Shown here one piece after another: positions 54,389-61,060 of a stretch of 64,000 bases of DNA (position 1 is its first letter; each line of letters starts with the position of its first letter). The position numbers and the translations under genes are program-made. The notes under the pieces were generated by a model. That model did not search any database and was not told the origin of the DNA. It saw only the letters and a program-made list of their open reading frames with translations. The stretch is from JACMRI01 sp043778625 (GTDB taxonomy: Bacteria > Bacteroidota > Bacteroidia > UBA4408). Where the stretch lies: contig JAYWFU010000089.1 in NCBI GenBank assembly GCA_043778625.1, forward strand, positions 10,191-74,190, written 5' to 3'.

Positions 54389-54425
54389 TTTGTAAAGTAA
54401 TAACCAAAAAATAGGTAACTCACTC

Positions 54426-54468
54426 AAAATAAGCCCTACTCTTGATACGCGAGAGTAGGGCTTATTTT
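54426..54468. terminator. 17-bp hairpin, possible bidirectional terminator
   Basis: The stem AAAATAAGCCCTACTCT (54426-54442) pairs perfectly with 54452-54468 across a 9-nt loop. It has A and T runs at its ends. It may be the terminator of the decayed genes to its right. Confidence 0.7.
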
Positions 54469-54566
54469 TGGTTAAGAGTATGGTGCAATAAACTATTAGT
54501 ATAGGTATTAGTAGTGTAAGGATAAAATTAAAGTGATTAATCGTTTAATACATCGTAGCCTTATAT

Positions 54567-54793
54567 TTACTTTAGAGGAGACTGTTTGTTAACTATTTTC
54601 AAAATAGTTTTGGGTTTATCCGTGATCCAATCCTCAACACTTTTACTATCCCAATTGGTATTTCAAACTTATCTTTTTCAATTGCTTTAATACTCTCCAT
54701 GGCCACTATCTCTGCAGATATTCCTTTGTCCGTTTGCCCGCGTTTGTCTCTTGCACCATTGTCTAATTCAGTATCTACAATTGGAGGTAATAT
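54567..54793 (-). pseudogene. C-terminal remnant of a short-chain dehydrogenase (DltE-like)
   Basis: The minus-strand frame runs from about 54793 to TAA 54569-54567. It reads LPPIVDTELDNGARDKRG, then GISAEIVAMESIKAIEKDKF and EIPIGIVKVLRIGSRINP. This resembles the end of DltE-like SDR oxidoreductases (PPxVDTxL...RGIxxxEVAxxxxxALE...G). A stop lies directly upstream and the Rossmann half is missing. The neighbouring Crp-type regulator may once have controlled it. The rest of the 656-bp gap 54189-54844 holds the codon-2-stop gene and the hairpin. Confidence 0.5.
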
Positions 54794-54844
54794 TTAAAAA
54801 CTTTTAAAGAAAAGTGTTGATCTAAATCAACGTTTTTTATCAAT

Positions 54845-55243
54845 TTACGATAAATAATACGATTTCTTAATGAGACTATAAATGCCTGGTGTCAAATCAT
54901 CTAAACCAGCTATCCTAATGTGGTTTTCATACTTACTATTCCATAATACACTTTTAATTATTGGAAAATCATTTTGCTCTTTTTCAGAATAAAACTTAAT
55001 ATCTAATTGCTTTTTCATAGGTCGTACAATTAAAAAAGTTTTACGGTGTACAAATACAATACAGTTTTTTGTGGCATTAACCGAAATGTTTTCCCAGTCA
55101 ATAATTTCCAATAATAGTCTATCAAATACAAACTCTAATTCTGCTGCTTTGTTCGTAAAAAGGTCGCTAATACTTACTTTAACACAATTGTGCCATTGGT
55201 TAGCGTTCCTTAATTCTCTTTCGCATTTGGGACAAGTATACAT
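54845..55243 (-). CDS. DUF5655-domain protein
   Basis: A 132-residue protein. The N-terminus is CPKCERELRNANQWHNC (residues 4-20), a possible zinc knuckle with Cys4, Cys7, His18 and Cys20. The body has TKNCIVFVHRKTFLIVRPMK and a C-terminus ending LIKKSYYLS, as in DUF5655 proteins. Function is unknown. It starts 2 bp before the Crp-type gene stop, so it is translated from the same message as that regulator. Confidence 0.65.
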   Translation of the reverse strand: MYTCPKCERELRNANQWHNCVKVSISDLFTNKAAELEFVFDRLLLEIIDWENISVNATKNCIVFVHRKTFLIVRPMKKQLDIKFYSEKEQNDFPIIKSVLWNSKYENHIRIAGLDDLTPGIYSLIKKSYYLS

Positions 55244-55244
55244 A

Positions 55245-55814
55245 CTACAATTTTGATTTAATTCTACTTAATGTTGATGGTGTTAAACCTAAGTATGAAG
55301 CGGCTATTTTGTTTGAAACTCTAACCAAAAAGTCAGGTTGATATTTCATAACCCACTTTACTTTTTCTAAAGCATCAAAACCTTGAAAACCATAAATTCG
55401 TTGTTGAGCAAATATGAAACCACACTCCAATATTTGTCTATAAATTTTAGCAAATTGAGGTACGGTTTCTACTAAATGAAAAAAGTTTTCTCTTGATATT
55501 TTCAAGAGTTCTGATTGCTCAATTGTTTGCACAAACTCAAAGGCAGGTGTTTGATCAATAAGGCTTGGTAAGGCAGTACCAAAAGCACCTTCAAAGGCAA
55601 AGTATCTTGTTGTTTCTATACCTTCTCTATTAATAGTAAATAGCCTCAAGCAACCTTTATTTACAAAATAATAATATTTGCAAATATCGCCTTGATTAAG
55701 CAGAAACTGGTTACGTTTTGTTGTCAAGGGAGTAAAATAAGCGAAAATATGTTTGAGCATATTCTCGTCAATTATAGTTCTATTAATAAAATATTTTTTT
55801 AATTTATCATGCAT
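55245..55814 (-). CDS. Crp/Fnr-family transcription regulator
   Basis: A 189-residue protein. A cyclic-nucleotide-binding fold occupies residues ~15-130 (RNQFLLNQGDICKYYYFVNK, then GCLRLFTINREGIETTRYF). The C-terminal winged helix ends with KIAASYLGLTPSTLSRIKS, the recognition helix. The cAMP phosphate-binding residues are not obvious, as is typical of the Bacteroidota branch of the family. It is 2 bp from DUF5655 and near the SDR remnant, a likely former target. Confidence 0.88.
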   Translation of the reverse strand: MHDKLKKYFINRTIIDENMLKHIFAYFTPLTTKRNQFLLNQGDICKYYYFVNKGCLRLFTINREGIETTRYFAFEGAFGTALPSLIDQTPAFEFVQTIEQSELLKISRENFFHLVETVPQFAKIYRQILECGFIFAQQRIYGFQGFDALEKVKWVMKYQPDFLVRVSNKIAASYLGLTPSTLSRIKSKL

Positions 55815-55868
55815 TGTATATTTTCAAAGTGTAACTTATAATTGTGATACAAGCAAGAACCAAAATAA

Positions 55869-57131
55869 TTATCGCATAGATTGTAAACGATGCGCATCTA
55901 GCTTCACATAAATAAATAACAAAATAGTAAACGCCCAAAGCGACGAACCTCCATAACTAAAAAATGGAAGCGGAATACCAATAACAGGTGCTAAGCCTAT
56001 GGCCATGCCTATGTTAATGAACATGTGTATAAATAATATAGCCGCTACCGAATAGCCGTAAATACGCGAAAAGCTGGAGCGTTGCCGTTCGGCGGATAGT
56101 ACAAGGCTTACTAACAAAGCTACAAATGTGGCTATAACTACTGCACAGCCCACAAAGCCCCACTCCTCTCCTACTGTACAAAATATAAAATCGGTGCTTT
56201 GTTCGGGTACAAAATTATACTTAGTTTGTGTGCCTTGCAAGTAGCCTTTGCCTATGAAACCTCCGCTACCAAAGGCTATCAACGATTGATTAACGTTGTA
56301 ACCTACACCTTTTTTATCCTCTAGCTTACCCAACAATACATTAATACGGTTACGTTGATGTTGTTGTAGTACGTTTTTAAACACAAAATCGACACTAAAT
56401 ATCATACCCGAACACACTACAAATATACCTGCTATAAGGAAAAAATCTTTCCAGCGTTTACGCATGGGTATAAATGCCAATGCGCATACCGCACCTATAA
56501 TTCCTATTAAAATAAATTTATCGAACAGTAACGCTAATACAAATAAGAATGCCGCTAACACGCCTAACAGCAGTATGTTACCACTCAAGCCTTCGCGGTA
56601 TAGCACTAATATAAATGCAGCAAACACAAGTGTAGAACCAGTATCGTTTTGCAATAATATTAAGCAAGCGGGTATGCCAATAATTATAGCCGACATAATA
56701 CGCGTACTCATATCAGTCATTCGTATGCCTACTTGACTTAAATATTTAGCTAACGCTAAAGCAGTAGCAAACTTGGCAAACTCGGAGGGTTGTACTTTAA
56801 ACGAACCTATATTAAACCAACTGTGTGCGCCTTTGGTAGCCGTAGTATAGACTAATGTAAACACTAACAACACCAAAAATAATACGTAAATAGGATACGA
56901 AAATGTGGTAAAAAAATTACCATCAACCAATAATATAAACGTAGCCAAACCAACAGCGCCCACTATCCATAACAGTTGGCGGCCATAACTTTGAGTAATA
57001 TCTAATATGTTGCTGTGCTCCTCGTTATACACGGCAGCATATATATTAAGCCAGCCCATAAATACAAGTATTGCATACAGGGCTACTATTTGTTTATCAA
57101 TTCCTACGAAAAGGCTTTTTTGGTTTGTCAT
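55869..57131 (-). CDS. rodA: Rod-shape SEDS glycosyltransferase RodA
   Basis: A 420-residue protein of about ten helices of the FtsW/RodA/SpoVE family. Motifs: HSWFNIGSFKVQPSEFAKF, GKGYLQGTQTKYNFVPEQST, the EEWGF loop, and GIPLPFFSYGGSSLW at the C-terminal side. It polymerises peptidoglycan glycan strands for elongation. Its start overlaps the PBP2 gene by 35 bp, matching their physical partnership. Confidence 0.93.
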   Translation of the reverse strand: MTNQKSLFVGIDKQIVALYAILVFMGWLNIYAAVYNEEHSNILDITQSYGRQLLWIVGAVGLATFILLVDGNFFTTFSYPIYVLFLVLLVFTLVYTTATKGAHSWFNIGSFKVQPSEFAKFATALALAKYLSQVGIRMTDMSTRIMSAIIIGIPACLILLQNDTGSTLVFAAFILVLYREGLSGNILLLGVLAAFLFVLALLFDKFILIGIIGAVCALAFIPMRKRWKDFFLIAGIFVVCSGMIFSVDFVFKNVLQQHQRNRINVLLGKLEDKKGVGYNVNQSLIAFGSGGFIGKGYLQGTQTKYNFVPEQSTDFIFCTVGEEWGFVGCAVVIATFVALLVSLVLSAERQRSSFSRIYGYSVAAILFIHMFINIGMAIGLAPVIGIPLPFFSYGGSSLWAFTILLFIYVKLDAHRLQSMR

Positions 57132-58953
57132 GCATTTTGTTTAAAAGATTGGCTTCTAACATTCGTTTTTCGATTTCGGGACGAGAACACAGGGTGTCGC
57201 CACGCAAATATTTTTCTATCATTAAGCTGGCTATTGGCACAGCATAACTGTTACCAAAACCAGCATTTTCTACCATAATACCTATGGCTATTTTAGGGTT
57301 TTCGGCAGGAGCATAACACACAAATAGCGAGTGGTCGTTACCATGTGGATTTTGTGCCGTACCCGTTTTACCAGCTACGTTTATTCCTTTAATTTTGGCG
57401 TTAGTTGCTGTACCACTAGTTACCTTGCTCATACCTTCAATTATTGGGTCAAAGTGGCGGGCTTCTACTTTAGTAAAGTTTTTAGTTTGAAATTCTTTTT
57501 TCAAAAACTTTTTGTCTCCCACCGATTTTACAATGTGTGGCGTAATATAATACCCTCTATTGGCTATGGTGCTAGTAATATTAGCCATTTGCAACGGAGT
57601 AATACCTAGCTCGCCCTGCCCTATACTTAACGAAATAATGGTGTAGGCATTCCAATGCCCTTTGCCAAAATACTTATTGTAGTATGCTACGGTGGGTATG
57701 CGCCCTTTTAGCTCTTGCCTGCCAAGGTCAGTATTTATTTTGCGTCCTATGCCAAAACTCTCTACGTAATCGCGCCAAGCGGCGTAAGCCTGTTCAGAAT
57801 TAGGGTACTTAGGGTTTTGAATAATACTACGATACACGTAGGCATAATAACTATTGCAGGAGTTCATAACTGACCCTGGCAAATCTAACGGCGTGGGGTG
57901 TACGTGGCATGCAGGGTGCCCACCTGCTACAGGCCAACCTCTATTACAGCCATAGCGAGTGTGTGCAGTAAGCATACCCTCTTGCTGGGCTATTAATCCG
58001 TTTACTAACTTAAATGTTGAACCTGGTGGGTAATAAGCCATTAGCGCACGATTAAACAAAGGTAAATGGTCCGCTTTAAGTAACTGCCCATAATTTTTGG
58101 AACGATCGCGCCCTACTAACAAATTAGGGTCGTAGCTTGGGCTACTAATTACGGCTAGTATCTCGCCTGTTTTGGGTTCAATTGCTACAATACCGCCTAC
58201 TTTATTTTTCATTAACTGTTCGCCGTACAATTGCATATCAGCATCTAACGATGTAGTAATACTACTGCCAGCCACGGCCATGGTGTCGTACATGCCATCT
58301 TTAAAATGTCCCTTAGGTCGGTTATGTACATCTACCATCATTACCTTTACTCCTTTTTGTCCACGCAATTCTTTTTCGTAACTCTGCTCAATGCCTGTTA
58401 TACCTATATAATCGCCTGGTGAGTAGTAGGTATTTTTTGCGGCAAGGTCTTCAGTAACCTCACCAATATAACCCAATACGTGGGCTGCGGTTGGTATTGG
58501 GTATTTACGCAAGGTACGCGATTGTACAAAAAAGCCTTCCATTTTATACAATTTTTCTTGCAATATGCCGTACGTTGCAGCGCTTATTTGACGCTCGAAT
58601 ACAGAGGGCTTGTACTTTGAGTATTTTTTAATTTTAATAAGTCGCTTTATAAATTCATCTTTAGGTATGCCTAAAATTTTGCACAAATCGTTGGTATCTA
58701 AGTCTTTAATTTCCTTAGGTACTACCATTAAATCGTAGGCGGCTTCGTTATATACTAATAGCTTTCCTTTGCGGTCGAGTATTAAACCACGAGCCGGAAA
58801 CTCAGTCATATAGCGCAACACGTTATTATTAGCCGATAGCGTGTACTTATCGTTAAGTACTTGTACATAAAATAAGCGTAATAAAAATATAGCAGCTATG
58901 CCTACTATAATGCCAATAACTACAAAGCGGCGGTCGGTAAAAGCGTTGTTCAC
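57097..58953 (-). CDS. mrdA: Penicillin-binding protein 2 (peptidoglycan transpeptidase)
   Basis: A 618-residue class B PBP with an N-terminal helix (VVIGIIVGIAAIFLLRLFYV), a dimerisation/pedestal domain (ARGLILDRKGKLLVYNE), and the transpeptidase. Active-site motifs are PPGSTFKL (Ser ~310), SCNSYYA (SxN) and KTGTAQNPHGNDHS (~524). It cross-links peptidoglycan for cell elongation, working with RodA. The usual upstream mreB-mreC-mreD genes are absent; the 324 bp upstream contain only repeat-like bases. Confidence 0.95.
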   Translation of the reverse strand: MNNAFTDRRFVVIGIIVGIAAIFLLRLFYVQVLNDKYTLSANNNVLRYMTEFPARGLILDRKGKLLVYNEAAYDLMVVPKEIKDLDTNDLCKILGIPKDEFIKRLIKIKKYSKYKPSVFERQISAATYGILQEKLYKMEGFFVQSRTLRKYPIPTAAHVLGYIGEVTEDLAAKNTYYSPGDYIGITGIEQSYEKELRGQKGVKVMMVDVHNRPKGHFKDGMYDTMAVAGSSITTSLDADMQLYGEQLMKNKVGGIVAIEPKTGEILAVISSPSYDPNLLVGRDRSKNYGQLLKADHLPLFNRALMAYYPPGSTFKLVNGLIAQQEGMLTAHTRYGCNRGWPVAGGHPACHVHPTPLDLPGSVMNSCNSYYAYVYRSIIQNPKYPNSEQAYAAWRDYVESFGIGRKINTDLGRQELKGRIPTVAYYNKYFGKGHWNAYTIISLSIGQGELGITPLQMANITSTIANRGYYITPHIVKSVGDKKFLKKEFQTKNFTKVEARHFDPIIEGMSKVTSGTATNAKIKGINVAGKTGTAQNPHGNDHSLFVCYAPAENPKIAIGIMVENAGFGNSYAVPIASLMIEKYLRGDTLCSRPEIEKRMLEANLLNKMHDKPKKPFRRN

Positions 58954-59102
58954 GTAGTGATGCGGTATATAAAATGTATGCTATAAAAGTATGTTTTACA
59001 ATACACTCGCAAGGTAATGGTGTTAGTTAATTTGTAACAATGTGTTGTTCACAATCATTAGTTAATTACAAACTACGTTATGTAGCTACTCTAGTAACGA
59101 AT

Positions 59103-59129
59103 AGACTCGTATAGTACTTGCTTTTACCT
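59103..59129 (-). repeat. Partial copy of the 3' end of the nuclease-like gene
   Basis: On the minus strand it would encode VKASTIRVY-like residues. It is about 22 of 27 bases identical to the end of the gene at 59278-59901 (NASTVRAY). A third, weaker copy (around TACTTGCGTTAGCG) is near 59180. It lies in the 324-bp gap 58954-59277, otherwise without a feature. Confidence 0.5.
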
Positions 59130-59277
59130 ATAAATACAAACAATAAATTAAACCTATACATAATAATTAACACGAGCAAAATACTTGCGTTAGCGTGGGG
59201 GACAAAGGTTTGTTTGAGGCAGTGCGTTTGAATTTACGCCTGTGTTTGCACAATAATTATTAATTGGCAATGGATAA

Positions 59278-59901
59278 TTAATACGCTCGTACAGTACTTG
59301 CGTTTACCTCCATTACATCTCCTTTTTGCTTTAGCACAGCTACTCCCATAGCCAAGGCTTGCTCCTCTAATTCTGTATAAAAACTAAAACTACCTAAGCC
59401 ACAATAAATTTTATAACTAGCATAATCGGGGTTAAGTTCTCTAAAATTACTTACCTTTTTTTCTACTAGTTTTTTTAAATCGTTTTCGTGTGCTTTGTAT
59501 TTACATTCAATTAATGCTATACTATTGCCATTATACATTACTATATCAAATTCGTCTTCTAATCGGTGGCGTTTAATGTGTATGTTTTTACTAATTGTAT
59601 CGTACTTAATACCTGCAAATAGCATTGTATCGCTGAGCGAGTTATAAAAATAATCTTCGGCATAGTCTCCGTTGTTGTGCCCAATGTTTGATAATAAAGC
59701 TTCCGTTTTAGCAAAACGTTTTTCGTTTTTGGCACGCAGTAGTTCATACTCTTCGTCGTACTTAGCTGAGCGTTTTGCGTACTCCGCTTGTGACTTTGTG
59801 TATTCCGCTTGTACCTTTTGGTTTTCGGCTTGTGCCTTTTGGTTTTCGGCTTGCATTATCGCTATGCTTGCTACTAAGTCTTTAAGCTCTTGGTCTGTCA
59901 T
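59278..59901 (-). CDS. Coiled-coil protein with PD-(D/E)XK nuclease-like fold
   Basis: A 207-residue protein. Residues 17-51 are five 7-residue repeats (QAENQKA, QAENQKV, QAEYTKS, QAEYAKR, SAKYDEE), a coiled coil, encoded by near-identical 21-bp repeats at ~59790-59855. The C-terminal half has the PD-(D/E)XK pattern: Asp119 in EDEFDIVM and Glu132-x-Lys134 in IALIECKYK. Such proteins are often annotated DUF3782-like; here a nuclease-type function is predicted and unproven. The final residues NASTVRAY are duplicated downstream (59103-59129). Confidence 0.7.
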   Translation of the reverse strand: MTDQELKDLVASIAIMQAENQKAQAENQKVQAEYTKSQAEYAKRSAKYDEEYELLRAKNEKRFAKTEALLSNIGHNNGDYAEDYFYNSLSDTMLFAGIKYDTISKNIHIKRHRLEDEFDIVMYNGNSIALIECKYKAHENDLKKLVEKKVSNFRELNPDYASYKIYCGLGSFSFYTELEEQALAMGVAVLKQKGDVMEVNASTVRAY

Positions 59902-59966
59902 GGCTGTTATTTTATTTAATACAAATATACTAATAATAAAATGTGTGACGCTTGTACTAGTGGGTA

Positions 59967-60015
59967 ATTACCACCTCGCCCTAAAGGGCGTCCCCTCCTT
60001 TGTAGGAGAGAAGTT
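59967..60015. repeat. REP-like double hairpin, opposite orientation
   Basis: ACCACCTCGCCCTAAAGGGC, then CCCCTCC and a CTCCT-loop-AGGAG hairpin. It has the same two-hairpin structure as 51890-51930, reversed. A separate short palindrome (GTTGTGCTTGCACAAC, 60034-60049) follows it. The remaining bases of the 282-bp gap 59902-60183 include the first 43-bp direct repeat. Confidence 0.6.
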
Positions 60016-60097
60016 ACGTAGCGTGGGTGTACTGTTGTGCTTGCACAACGGCTATTAACAAATCAAACTTGGCCGTAGCTCAGTGTTACTTGCACCC

Positions 60098-60140
60098 TGC
60101 TATACCGCTAGTTTCTTAAACTAATTTACAATGGATAATT
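60098..60140 (+). repeat. 43-bp direct repeat, left copy
   Basis: Matches 60679-60721 at 40 of 43 positions, with the shared core CTTAAACTAATTTACAATGG. The two copies bracket the broken DUF5618 gene. Confidence 0.75.
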
Positions 60141-60183
60141 TACAACACTCTGCCTTGATTGGGCTGGTTTTACTTATAACTAA

Positions 60184-60590
60184 CTATTCCCTTGCTCGGT
60201 TACTTGCCCAAGTTATAAGCTCAGTGGCATCGCTTAATGATATCCGTAAAATTTCTTTGTGTCCTACCCCATCGTAGCCTGCTACTAAGTGTAATTGTTG
60301 GTAGCAACTTACATAGTAACCTAACATTTTTTTGTTTACCTTAGCTAAAGCCTCTTGGTAATCTTTTACATCTCGGCGTTGTGTTTTTTTAGCTAACGGA
60401 GGTAGTATGTTTGTGTGGTCTAAAGCATACAATACACCAGTATAAGCAGTGTTCCCAGCCATTTTAACATGTTTTTTTGTCGGAGTACAAACTGTTTTCA
60501 AGTTTTACCCTTTGTTTTTAATATTTTCTTAGCATTATCAATATAGCGTAAGGCTTCGGTTTGTACTTATTTTTTGGCTATGGTTTTCAT
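60184..60590 (-). pseudogene. DUF5618-family gene broken by a stop and a frameshift
   Basis: The C-terminal ~93 residues are intact and DUF5618-like: HVKMAGNTAYTGVLYALDH, DYQEALAKVNKKMLGYYVS, then LHLVAGYDGVGH. Upstream, ATG 60590 opens a frame MKTIAKK that hits TAA at 60569-60567. The same frame continues VQTEALRYIDNAKKILKTKG and then stops. Those residues look like the family N-terminus, so a +1 or -1 shift near 60500 plus the TAA split the gene. ORF callers would report only a 105-residue protein from TTG 60501. Function of the family is unknown. Confidence 0.7.
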
Positions 60591-60678
60591 TTTAATATAT
60601 TTTTATTAGTGTAAATATAATTATTATTTACTCCAAAGTACCAGAGATAATTTAGGCTAACGTTTGTTAGGAGTGCTC

Positions 60679-60721
60679 TGCTATGCCGTTAGTTCCTTAA
60701 ACTAATTTACAATGGATAATT
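60679..60721 (+). repeat. 43-bp direct repeat, right copy
   Basis: Matches 60098-60140 with three differences. It overlaps the 3' end of the truncated tail-fibre-like frame. Confidence 0.75.
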
Positions 60722-61054
60722 AACTACTCCACGGCCTTGGTTCGTGTCCCCACGAAACAACAGTGTGTTAATTGTTTTGTGGGGACACGAACCAAGGCAG
60801 AGAAAATAAGGTTTGGTACAATGGTAGCGGACACGAGCAGAATGCTCGCACCAGCGGGGGCCTTGGCTTATAAGTACTTGACCAACACTACCAGCAACGC
60901 CTGCAGGCATTAACGCCTGCGTAAACTTTAAGTTACCTACTACCTCTAATTTTTCAATGGGGGTGGTAGTTCCTATACCCACATTTTGAGCATTAGTTTG
61001 CAATACAACTAAACAAAAAAATATACTACAATTAATTTTGTTAAATTCAACCAT
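60707..61054 (-). pseudogene. Truncated tail-fibre-like secreted protein
   Basis: A 115-residue frame with a signal peptide (MVEFNKINCSIFFCLVVLQT) and then NVGIGTTTPIEKLEVVGNLK and LMPAGVAGSVGQVLISQGP. These residues are homologous to the VGIG start and the LKPAGLTGTTGDILISQG region of the large neighbour at 61061. From about base 60857 the coding sense ends: the remaining ~49 residues come from the hairpin-rich repeat at 60734-60852. The gene looks truncated by that repeat. It starts 6 bp after the neighbour's stop. Confidence 0.65.
60734..60852. repeat. Composite hairpin (REP-like) element
   Basis: A 27-bp stem (60734-60760 with 60772-60798, one mismatch, starting GCCTTGGTTCGTGTCCCCAC) with an 11-nt loop, followed by a smaller hairpin CGAGCA-GAA-TGCTCG (60834-60849). 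The GTGTCCnC and CGAGCATTCTGCTCG words resemble dispersed Bacteroidota repeat elements. It replaces the coding end of the truncated tail-fibre-like gene. Confidence 0.7.
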
Positions 61055-61060
61055 ACCTAA

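Noticed and set aside
60072..60110. GGCCGTAGCTCAG, resembling the start of a tRNA
   Set aside because: No matching 3' acceptor strand, T-arm or anticodon arm follows within ~90 bp.
60184..60501. Intact 105-residue DUF5618 protein
   Set aside because: The family N-terminus (ALRYIDNAKKILKTKG) is present upstream in a different frame with stops, so the short frame is a fragment rather than a complete gene.
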